From assembly GCA_006503535.1 (NCBI GenBank), contig QYRS01000004.1, positions 3,720,001 through 3,784,000 on the forward strand: a stretch of 64,000 bases of DNA, in the 5' to 3' direction. The notes under the pieces are model-generated. The model did no database searches. It was given only the letters and a program-made list of their open reading frames with translations, and was not told the origin of the DNA. Positions 30,877 through 40,818 of the stretch are shown piece by piece. A program made the position numbers and the translations under genes. Origin of the DNA: Arthrinium phaeospermum (lineage: Eukaryota; Ascomycota; Sordariomycetes; Amphisphaeriales; Apiosporaceae). How positions within the stretch are numbered: position 1 is the stretch's first letter; each line of letters opens with the position of its first letter.

Positions 30877-32384
30877 GGTGGATGAAGCGAATCTAATCAA
30901 CAACCGACGCTCTGGGCGCGGAGAAGGAAAGAAGAGCGAGCAGGATATGCTAGCAGTAAACGAGTGAATGTCGAAGGCAGTGTAGCTGCCTTGGGTAAGC
31001 CGACCGCCCCAGACTGGCTGTTGCAGTTCTTTATAACCATTCAGGTCATATTCTTTGCCCGTTCAGCTGCAACCCTCTCAGGGAACCATGTAGCCGAGAA
31101 GGTATGTGTGTATCATTGGAATGCAAGGACAAGGGCCCGTTACAAGGGATTATATTGTTCAGTAGCATTGAATAAGCATGCTGCACACTGCGCCTTAGGA
31201 CGTTGGTTATTGAGCTTCCAAGACGCCCCTTCAACAAAAAGACACTTCAAGGTTCCCATTCCTCCTAGATCGATCCCAATCTTGCTCTGCTGGTGTCCAA
31301 ATGACAGTACTTCAAGGAATCCCATCGAGGAGAAACCGTGTAGTTCAAAAAGCACAACCCCAAGAAACAGACCAACAAGGCTCAGCATGGATTTAAACCC
31401 CCGGGGTGTCCACATGTTCGAGTTCTCCCGGTCTGGGCCGCCTGTCAACTCGCTCCTCGCTACCACAACCACACACGGTCCACTTTTGGACCAGACTGAC
31501 AAAAAGATGTCCGTCTTCAGCAAAGCCCTCACGACCCCCACGCCTATATGAATACCAAATATGAACATCAATGCCTAATTTTAGGGCTGGTACTACCCGC
31601 CAACCACAAGGGGCCTCCGGAGGGATTCGGGTATCCCCACCCGGGCCCACAGATTAGCGACCCATCAACTGCCACGAAGGGGACCCTCCGCCGCTGCGGC
31701 ACGGACGAAACGAGCCAGTGAATGCTAACAGCCCTGCGGCAAAGCAGCCAGAAACCCCGTTTGGGGTGTGTTGTCCGCATAAGAGACAAGACATGTGCCG
31801 CACGGCGAAATGAAGATTTGCAAGTTCTCGTTCGAGCTGCAACGGCCCAGCCGCGAGCCAGCATGCCAGCACCCAACACTGATGGCGCGTATACGTATAA
31901 TAGGACGAACTCGGGTCACTGCTTAGAGAACCCCAATAAGCCGAGATTCGGGTAACGGAGGCGGCCCGCGGTTTGATCCATATGTCCCCATCATCTCCGC
32001 TGTGTCAGTCAGTGCTTGTGGTCAGTGCAGACAGGCACATTGACTCGGTACTGCGGTAATGTCAAATGGCGCTTGCGTGATTCGCAGACCTCTGCACAGA
32101 CAACTCCCCTCCCAATTTTTTTTTCACATGATTCTTGGCTCCGTTTCGTGGAGAGTTGCATCTTGAAGGGAACCTGTCATTTGCACGTCATGGGAGTTGT
32201 CCCTATTGGGAGATTAAGTAGGGGCATGCAGCTCGCTCCCGAATAGTCCATCCATACCCCTGTCCTCGCATCTTCATATCCACCTTTCATATCTGCACAT
32301 TTATATATCTTTCAGGAGCCCTTACCTGGTAACGGAATTGCAGATGAGCGCCGTTCTGCAGCTGCTCTTTGAATTCGGATCAAG
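30877..32384. other. No supported gene
   Basis: About 1.5 kb between the divergent rhodopsin-domain and P450 genes. Overlapping open frames of about 140-195 codons on both strands (30964-31571) show no motifs and lack good splice partners. Confidence 0.5.
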
Positions 32385-34173
32385 ATGGTATCTGCTTCAG
32401 TTCAGTACACCATGTTCTCCATTGCTGCGTTGTGGTATGTTTGGGTTGCACTGGTGAGTACCTGCCATACCTTCTCGGCTAAACACCACTGACGGCCTTC
32501 TCTTCTGTGTAGCTGTTGGTTTACTGGGTAGGAACATGCATATACAACCTTTACTTTCACCCGTTGGCGAAATATCCCGGCCCTCGTTTCGCGGCTGTAT
32601 CCCAGGTATGCCTCGACAGCCACATGCCCCCTTGGCAGACCACTTACCCAGCGTACTTAGTTATGGTATGCGCGCGTGTATACCGGAGGCAACTGGCCCT
32701 TCATCGTCGAGCAATCGCACCGCAAATATGGTAGGTCATCACTCGTTCCCCTATCGCAAGGGTTCTGCTATCGATCCTGTTTCTGACTCGAACCCCTCCC
32801 CCTGCCAAAAGGTGATGTCATCCGCATAGCCCCGAACGAGCTGTCGTTCTGCACGCCCCAGGCCTTCAAGGACATCTACGGCGGCGCCACCAAGACCAAG
32901 AAGCTCTTCGCCAAGTCGGAGCTCTTCTACGACGTCAAGGACACCAACCTCGCCTACGAGCGGGACCCGGACCGGCACGCGGCCCTGTCCAAGCTCTTCG
33001 CGCCCAGCTTCCGGCCCCAGGCCCTCCACGACCAGGAGTACTTGATCCACCACCACGTCGACGCCTTTGTGCAGCAACTTGCCCGGTGGAGCCGCGAGAG
33101 GTCTTGTGTGGACACCAGCAAGGCCTTTGAGTGGCTCACTTTCGACATCATGGGTAAGTTGCCTTATCCCGGCCCGTGACACGACTTCTCAAAATTTCGG
33201 TTGCGGCGGGTCCCCAGCTAACTGATCCTGCTTAGGTGAACTGGCCTTCGGCGAGTCCTTCGGCGCCGTCCGCAACGGAGAATCGCACACCTGGGTCTCC
33301 ATCCTCCTGGGCGCCGTCTACTCGACCAGCGTGGTCCAGCTGAAGAAGCGCCTGCCGATCCTGGAGAAGGCGCTCCCCTGGCTGGCGCCCAAGAAGGTGC
33401 TCGAGGAGTGGGCCCAGCACCAGGCCGCGACCCTGGAGCGCGTCCAGAAGCGCATCCAGATGGACGAGACCATGGGGCGGACCGACCTGCTCACCCACCC
33501 CATCCGCTCCGGCAAGCTCGACCCCGCCGAGCTCGCCAACAACGCCCAGGTCCTCCTCACCGCCGGCGCCGAGACCAGCGCCACCACGCTAACGGCTATC
33601 ACGTACTTGCTGGCCACGCACCCCGGCTGCCGCGCCCGCCTCGCCGACGAGGTCCGCTCCGCCTTCGCGACCGCCGACCAGATCACCGCCGCCGCCGCGG
33701 GGCCCCAGCAGCTCCCCTACCTCAACGCCGTCCTGGAAGAGGCCCTACGGATCTTCCCGCCCTCGCCGCTAGGCCCGCCGCGCGTGTCTCCCGGAGAGAC
33801 GGTCGACGGGCACTTTATTCCGAAAGGCATCTACGTGGCCTGCGACACCTACAGCCTGCACCTCAACCCGCGCAACGCGCCGTCGCCCCGCTCCTTCCAC
33901 CCGGAGCGCTGGCTGCAGGCCGAAAAGCCGTACACCGCGGCCTTTAGTATTGGGCCGCGGGCTTGCTTGGGGATTAATCTGGCTTATATCGAGCTTAGGG
34001 TGGCGCTGGCGAAGATTGTCTATGCGTTGGACTGGGAGGTGGTGGGGGAGCCGTTTGATTGGCCCGCGGCGTGTCGGTTGACGCAGTTGTGGAAGAAGGT
34101 GCCGCTGAATGTTAGGTACACGCTGAGAGAAGGAGTCGCATCGATCCCGGCAGGGCAGGAGGTAGAAGATTAG
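32385..34173 (+). CDS. Cytochrome P450 monooxygenase
   Basis: Five exons: 32385-32453, 32513-32605, 32661-32730, 32812-33153 and 33236-34173; the joined frame is 503 residues, the usual P450 length. An N-terminal membrane anchor ([20 protein letters not shown]) is followed by the [15 protein letters not shown] hinge and the [17 protein letters not shown] segment, which is assembled across exons 3 and 4. The I-helix AGAETSATT lies near 301, the ExxR motif EALR near 360-363, PERW near 414-417 and the haem loop [10 protein letters not shown] at about 428-437 with the Cys ligand near 435. All canonical residues are present, so the enzyme should be active on the ER membrane. The sequence resembles fungal isotrichodermin C-15 hydroxylase-type P450s, but the substrate cannot be assigned. 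A second in-frame ATG at 32412 could serve as start. Confidence 0.93.
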
Positions 34174-34660
34174 GCTTACTGTAATGATGATGTATTGTTA
34201 ATCGATGGATGAAAGCGTGGGTCAATAAAAGGGGATGAATCCACGCTTACGAAAGGCTAGGGCGAATTGTGTTTGGCCAGTCGAATATAATGTGTTTCGA
34301 ATACACCCCTGAAGAACTTTCGGAGTCCGTTGAGGCATCTTAGTTGATGGAACAAAAACTGATAACAACCTTGGGTCTTAATTATTTTTTAGATCATTGC
34401 AATTTGGAGTGCGAGGTGAGCGCGCTGGTTGGAGTACAATGTGATGAAGTAATACCGCCAAACTACTTTTGGATTATGCATTAACCCCCGACTTGCTGCC
34501 TGAAAGATACCGCATATGGTGTGATGGTTCTACCCCGCAGCTGCCGTTGCTTGTATCATACGATCCATTCCCTCTCTTTTCTTGTATCATATGGCGCCCT
34601 TTGCTTCCACCTTAAGTGAAATTTCAACCTTCCATATGGAATTGTAACTTTGTTCTCAAC
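34174..34660. other. Intergenic, no gene
   Basis: An AT-rich spacer between the P450 gene and the CorA-like gene, including the latter's promoter. Confidence 0.55.
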
Positions 34661-37600
34661 ATGGCAGAACTCGTCGGTCTCGCGTCCAGTTTGGCGGCCC
34701 TGGACGAACTTACTCAGGGTGAAGAAACGTGCCTGAATGTCCACAGACACTCCACAATCAGCAACTACGTCCTCCACTACTTTGGCTGTCTGAGATTTGA
34801 AGAAAGACAAGAATTCTTCGCAAAAAATAACCTCTTCTGGATTGTGCAGGCGGCAATGCGGAGTATAGACGGCGAAACCAACCCAAAAGCGGAAGAGGCC
34901 GTCGAAACAACAAGGCAGTCATGGGAACAAGTCTGCCAACACGAACTCCAAAGAGTAGAATTACTAAGGCAGAGTTTAACCAATGATCCAGATGAGAATC
35001 ATTTCGTCAAATCTTTGGCTGAGAGCCGGATGCGATATTTGTCGAGTCTTCGTGGCAGTCATCGAACAGGTTTATGCGGTCCTTCCTCTATTCCTGAGAT
35101 GGCATCAAGAAGAACGAACCCGCCCAAAAATGACCCGCACGACACCAGAGCTTTTGTGGATGCCTCGTTAATGTACTTCCATGGACCGCGTGGAACGGAT
35201 ACAGGTTTCAAAGGGTCTGACCTGAGGATGGAAGGCACTGTTCGCGGTACATTTCCGAATCAAACCATGACACTGGATAAGCTGCTTGGGATTGGGGTTG
35301 ACTCATATCGACTTCCCCCGAGAGACCTCTTTTGCGGGCCGCAACTCTTTGACGGGCCTCCGAGTTCCCGAGAAAGCATACGTTACTTCCGTATTCCATT
35401 CAACAACTTGAGTGTACGTTTGTTCACAGTCCTTGAGCCTGACGCACAGATCTGCACTAACCATCGCTTCCACACATTATTAGTGGGCAGAAGTAAGCCC
35501 CCGTTTGCTCGCACGCTGATAGAATCGTTCGTTTTTGAGGTTAACTGACTGAATTTTCCCAGAGCACGATCTACAACTATTTTTCCACGGCTTATGAACC
35601 CACTATCTACGATGAACAGACATATTTTCTCTATCAGAGGCATTGGCGTCGTAGAGCAAAGAATATCACGATTAAGCTGTCCTGGAAAACCCCAACTCGA
35701 GATACTCAACATGAAAAGCCGTATTTGCGACGGCTGAGACCGTGGTCAATGACCACTGCCCCAGGTATGCATCCGAAGTGAGAGCCGAGTCTGTGTTTTG
35801 ATTGACAATTCAGGCTCTGGGACCGGCGATAACCCTGCACAAGATGTGATCGTATCCGTAAGTTTTGTACCAACAACACGATTATGGTTAATGCTCACTG
35901 ATATGTCTCAAGATGCCATATGTACACTGGGAAACATTTTCAAAGAAGAGAAGGTACGACAGCAATGTAAAAGAGGCATCCTCTGGCTATAATGATCGGG
36001 AAAGACATAAAATAGAAGGGGGCTCCAGCTTCCCAAGGTCGAGACATAGTCCAAAAAGGGATGCAGCGCCAGTATCGAAGGACGGAGGCACATCTAAGCC
36101 AGACTTAGGGCCCTCTTCTGCAGGATCTCGATTGGCCGCCTTCCTGGAGCGACTTAACAGACCACATGCTTCTCTTCAAGTGGACGAGAAAGGAAGAGTT
36201 TTCGTCCCGAACCCCCTTGGCCAGTATCTTGTTGATGCTGCTCGACTCTTCCAAGCTATGTCAGAATATCGGCAAAAGGAGATCATCCGGAAGTGTATTA
36301 AGTCGCCAGTACCACTGGAACCGAGACGGACACTCGAACAAAGCTATCATTGGACGCTGAAGGATGGCGAGGACCATAGCGAGAACCAGGTCCTGTATCG
36401 CGCCACAAAAGCGAGGGCTTTTCATCTCCACAATCCTCAGGCACAGTCATTGCCAGAGCGCAGCCTCGTCCTGGCTGGCAACTGCGAAATTTGTAAGGAA
36501 GACAGCCGTAAAGTCCCCAGTGTCGTCATGGTTGATCAACTATGGATGTGGATCCTGGATTCCACCACCATCATTACCTGCTTTCCGGACCAGTATGGCA
36601 GCTCAGTACACGATTCTTTCGGCGTTGAGAACAGCATTAAAGCAAGGCTACAGATTGGGAATCGTCAAATTAGCTCAGTCTTCGACCTCGGATTGATCAT
36701 CATTGACGAGTGCTCAAACGCTATTTTTGACAGAGCGAAAGTCACCGGTGGCCAACCTGAACTGGTGGATGTCTTTTCCGCAAAGCTAGGGAGAATTGTA
36801 GGTTGCAAGCTCTCTGCCCAGCGAGGTCACCCTAGAGGATGGAGCTAATAGCCTCTCAGCGAAACCGCCAGCAAGTTCTGTTCAAGAGATTTTGGCAATG
36901 GGCCACCGAAATCGAGAAGAAGATCCAGGCCGACGGAAGTTCTGCCGATATCGAAGTTCCGCTCGATCTATTCACCGAAGGCATGCTCATCCGGGAGCTG
37001 AAAGACATGATCGAGGAACTCGATATCATGATATACACCATGAAAACGCAGAAGGAAGTCCTCCAGACCTACATCGCCAACGCAGAGCGGACCCTCGATC
37101 CACTGAACATCTATCGAAGCAACATGCAGCGAATCTATGTGTCACGTCATCGAAAGTGGAACGCACTGACTGGCAAACTAGACAACATCGAGAGTGAGGA
37201 AGAGGAGCAACGCGCTGCGGAAGAAAACAAATTCTACCAGTTCAGGAGTCATGCTGAAGAATGCTCTGCAAAGCTCCGAGCCCGATTGGAAAGTTTAGAA
37301 GGGCTCAGAGAAGCCGCCAATGCTGGCGTGGAAAGCGTGCGAGCAACCCTGTCCCACTTTCGTTTGTTGACAGAAGAGCTAACGACAATGTTTAGGTGAA
37401 AGATCTCCTAGAGTTGAAAGGGCAACAGGCCAGCCTTATCCAGGCTTGGAGATCCAGTATCCAGTCCGAGGAAACTGTGCATCAAGGTCGTGTCATACTT
37501 GTGTTTACCTTGGTCACCATTGTATTCGTACGCTCCCCTGGGATAAGCCAAGCCATGCGTGTCAATTTCTCAGCTAACTTGAAACCGAAGCTTCCGCTCT

Positions 37601-38107
37601 CCTTTATGTCCAGCATTTTTGGAATGAACAACGTGGAGTTTGATTCCGGGAGCTGGCCCATTCGCGACGAGATTGTGTATATGGGTAAGTTTGGCTTATG
37701 ACCGCAGGCTTGGGACTACGATGACTGATCCACAATATTGCCCAGTCGCGGTTTCTGTGAGCGTCATAGTTGTGAGTCTCGGCCTGGCCTTCAATGCCTG
37801 GCTGCGTTCAGGTATCTGGTACGCTTACAAAGTTGTGACGACGCGATTCCTGGTGTCGACGGGGCTATACGGCCTATGGCGCCGCTTCGGAATACCCGCG
37901 GAAGCGCTTGATACCAGAGGGCGCCGGACAGCAAGAGACCTGTTTCGCGACGCTGCGGCGGCAGTAAAGGAGAAACCTCCGCCGGACCCCATTGCCGCCC
38001 CTCCGGCGAAAGACACCGCGACGTTGACAGGAATGGTTGCAGAGCTATGGAGGAGAATGCATTCCAGAAATCTCGATCCTGAGAGTGGTGGAACTGCGAG
38101 AACTTGA
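34661..38107 (+). CDS. CorA-like membrane protein with large fungal N-terminal domain
   Basis: Eight exons: 34661-35413, 35563-35764, 35814-35857, 35913-36797, 36860-37336, 37396-37527, 37591-37684 and 37746-38107, encoding about 982 residues. The C-terminus is a CorA-like magnesium-transporter module. A long coiled-coil helix precedes it (exon 5), the first span reads VILVFTLVTIVFLPLSFMSS and is followed directly by the GMN motif at about 842-844, and a second span follows (VIVVSLGLAFNAWL). The N-terminal half has fungal-specific signatures: MPYVHWETF at the start of exon 4, then PRRTLEQSYHWTL and VVMVDQLWMWILDSTTIITC. These mark the fungal CorA-like/ankyrin family often found with HET genes. 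The acceptor of exon 5 was chosen by its GCTAAT branch point and frame; the donor of exon 5 (GTGCGA) is less certain. No ankyrin repeats are seen. Confidence 0.82.
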
Positions 38108-38811
38108 TCTTGTCTAGTATTATTGTTTGATTTGTTCATCCTCAGAAGAAGCCAACAAGACCCTGGTTCAATTGGCGTGCGGTATCAGTGGCGTGCGGTA
38201 TCAGTGGTGTGCGTATTATTGAGGATGATGAATGGTTTTCCCTTTTTCTTTCTTTTTTTTTCTTTTTCGTTTTTTTCATGGCGTTCACGTCTCTTCTCAC
38301 TGATGTATTCCGATAATATATATAGATTCCTATATTCCTGGAAATCAAACACTCTACTCTGTCCCGACCTTTAAGAAAAAGACAACCAGTCGTCTCGGTT
38401 TAGGCACTCAGCTTTGATGGTGTCATGACGGTTACAAGCGGCGTACGCCGAGCTAGTTACTCAACCTTGTCACCGGTGGCTGGGTCTAGGGCTCGTTATC
38501 AGCTGAGGAGGGCGTATCAGAAGGCACGCCCCAAGTCGCCCTATCCTGACCACTGCACACTGTGAGGCGGATTTGACGCAGGATACATCCATAGGTACTT
38601 GCATGTATACTTACCAGGTTCATGCATATTATGTACGACTGGGCGGACATCGACGCAAGAGGGTCACCGAAACGAGTGTGGCTTGGAATTACAGCCTGAT
38701 CCGTTTGCTGATCTCGTCTTTGACCATAAACACTTTCTCTTCTGTCATATTCCTCCACATGTGGTAGACTCAATTATCACATGTATTACTCTTGTTCTCT
38801 AACTTCTCGCT
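38108..38811. other. Intergenic with tandem repeat and pyrimidine tract
   Basis: Holds a 16-base tandem repeat (about 2.6 copies, 38173-38216) and a long T-rich tract (38237-38279). It is probably the promoter of the following gene. No protein gene is supported. Confidence 0.55.
38173..38216. repeat. 16-base tandem repeat, about 2.6 copies
   Basis: The unit GGCGTGCGGTATCAGT occurs twice exactly in tandem and a third partial, diverged copy (GGTGTGCGTAT) follows. Confidence 0.8.
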
Positions 38812-40572
38812 ATGGCTGACCCCTTATCCATCCTTGGCGGTGCAACAGCCGGGCTGCAGCTCGTCTCCACAGCGGCCCAGGCGTTGCTTACCACGCTCAA
38901 GCTGATACAGGAGCTGCGGGACATGCCTCGGATGCTTTGCTCCCTCCTGAACGAAGTGAATGATTCGGGCTCGCGCCTCCGTTCCAGCTGCAGCAACGGC
39001 GCTCAGCTCGTACAAGACCTGGAGCCAGCACAGACAGAGCGTGTCGCGCAATGTGTCGTCGTGCTGCATTCCACGCTTCACAGCATACAGAGCATGCTGG
39101 CGCCCTTGGTCGTCGCAAAACCGGGCCGGGCGGCAGGGTTGTCGCAACTGTGGAAGTCCGTCCTGTACTTGAGCATGCGAAGAGAGGTGGAGGAAAAGTT
39201 GCAGAGATTAAACCGACAGAACATCGAGTTGACCCGTGAGCTAGGGCTCATCGGGTTGGAGAGCAATATTGCTTTGAAGAGTCTTGTGGAGGCAGGTACT
39301 GCTGTTGCCAACCAAGGCTTCAAGAATATAGAAACAAAAGTGAATTCGCTTCAAATTGGTCTTGGGGAGACCATATCTTCGCTACGAATCGAATCGAGTA
39401 AGAGGGCCGGGCCAGTCATACTCGCTGAAGAGACGCCCCAAGAAGAAGGAAGGGTTTCACGAGCACGAGCAGACCATATACGCCAGTATGTGCTCCATCA
39501 TGCCACGGCGGCAAATCATATATCATCGCCGCCCAGTGAGTTCCCACATGCAACACTTGAATACATCATCTATGGCATCCGGACATTCTACACCGTGGGA
39601 AACTTCGATACCTCCCCTGTCGTGACGAGGCCTAAGTTCTGGCAGGATGTCAATCTAGCCATCTACCTGATGAAGGTATCACAAGGGTCCCAACGGGGCG
39701 CCAGCAAGAGCTTGACTCGAGGACTGCAAATCCTCCAACGCTCGACAGATGACAGCTCTAATGCGAACTGCAGCACATGGGACCCGAGTATGCTATCCAT
39801 CATCCTAATAGAGCTCCTGAGCACATTATCTCCTGTCAACACGACCACGTGCCCACATGTGCGTGAGGGCATGCTCCGTCACATGAGTAAAGCCACGAGC
39901 GCCCAGCTGCCCGGTGGCAGCGGCAGCGGCATCGGCGACTACCACCACCATCATCCCATCGCCCTTGTAATTCAGCGGTTGCTCCTCCAGCACCAGAGGA
40001 GTGACGAAGACGACCAGCGCGTGGCGACGACACTGCGCGCCCTCTCCTTCCTTGTCGAGCGCCTCCGCGCCACCGTCGGCCCCCTGCACGAGCTGGCGCA
40101 GCTGGCGCAATGCCGCCTCTGCAGTCTACTTCGCCGCAGCGGCGACCATTCCGCAGCCCTAGAAGCGGCCCGCAAAGGGATCCGCGAGATCCGCGCCCTT
40201 CTGGGCCCGGGATCGCTCCAGGAGCGCCGGCTGTCCCGCCACCTCGAACACATCTACATGGACCAGGGGGACTGGGTCGCCGCGCTCAGCGTCGGCTTCG
40301 ACATTGTGGGGCACACACGGCTGGACGACGGCCACGCCGATCCGGACCCGCAGTACCACGATGCGTGCGCCGTGGTGACCATGGAGGACATTGCCAAGGC
40401 GTGCGAGGGCGCCGGGAACGCGGCGCTCGGGGTGGCTTGGCTCAAGCAGGCGAGGATGAGCGGGAGCATGCTTTGGGGCCGGAGCGACGCTGTGGCGCAT
40501 ATTCAGGATAAGCTTGGAGAGTTGCTGCAGCAGACGGCGAGCCAGGACGAGCTAGAGATTTGGACTAAGTGA
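38812..40572 (+). CDS. Protein with fungal STAND N-terminal (HeLo-like) domain, no NTPase
   Basis: A single-exon protein of 586 residues. Its first about 190 residues match the fungal N-terminal domain of STAND proteins (PF17111-like): MADPLSILGGATAGLQLVST, a helix pair, then a LQSIxxML-like stretch and a long amphipathic helix ending near IETKVNSLQIGLGETISSL. In fungal NLRs this helical domain is a putative membrane-damaging effector related to HeLo domains. Here no P-loop or NACHT/NB-ARC domain follows. The C-terminal half is helical with TPR-like pairs (CRLCSLLRRSGDHSAALEAA and IYMDQGDWVAALSVGFD). A Gly/Ser- and His-rich linker (GGSGSGIGDYHHHH) lies between. The next gene, 246 bases away and convergent, is a HET protein, which supports a role in cell-death signalling. 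That role is inferred. Confidence 0.75.
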   Translation: MADPLSILGGATAGLQLVSTAAQALLTTLKLIQELRDMPRMLCSLLNEVNDSGSRLRSSCSNGAQLVQDLEPAQTERVAQCVVVLHSTLHSIQSMLAPLVVAKPGRAAGLSQLWKSVLYLSMRREVEEKLQRLNRQNIELTRELGLIGLESNIALKSLVEAGTAVANQGFKNIETKVNSLQIGLGETISSLRIESSKRAGPVILAEETPQEEGRVSRARADHIRQYVLHHATAANHISSPPSEFPHATLEYIIYGIRTFYTVGNFDTSPVVTRPKFWQDVNLAIYLMKVSQGSQRGASKSLTRGLQILQRSTDDSSNANCSTWDPSMLSIILIELLSTLSPVNTTTCPHVREGMLRHMSKATSAQLPGGSGSGIGDYHHHHPIALVIQRLLLQHQRSDEDDQRVATTLRALSFLVERLRATVGPLHELAQLAQCRLCSLLRRSGDHSAALEAARKGIREIRALLGPGSLQERRLSRHLEHIYMDQGDWVAALSVGFDIVGHTRLDDGHADPDPQYHDACAVVTMEDIAKACEGAGNAALGVAWLKQARMSGSMLWGRSDAVAHIQDKLGELLQQTASQDELEIWTK

Positions 40573-40818
40573 TGTATACATGTAGTCTGCCCACGGTGGT
40601 GGATCATTGCCTCAATCGAATCTCATTGGTAATTATTTTCCATGATTGACAAGGGGAACGAACGCTCAGATTTGTTGCGCTGGCCGGCGTATAGTGGTGT
40701 GGTTTCGGCCTTTGTTGTGGTGACCGTGTGTTGTCGGATTTCTAGCACGAGGGGGGAGATCGACAAAATAAATTATTAGGGCTAACAACAATACAAAAGG
40801 TATTCCAATTAGGCAATC

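Noticed and set aside
30964..31571. Overlapping open frames of 195 codons (plus) and 143 codons (minus)
   Set aside because: No motif, no credible splice sites; the two frames cannot both be real and neither has protein-like patterning over its whole length.
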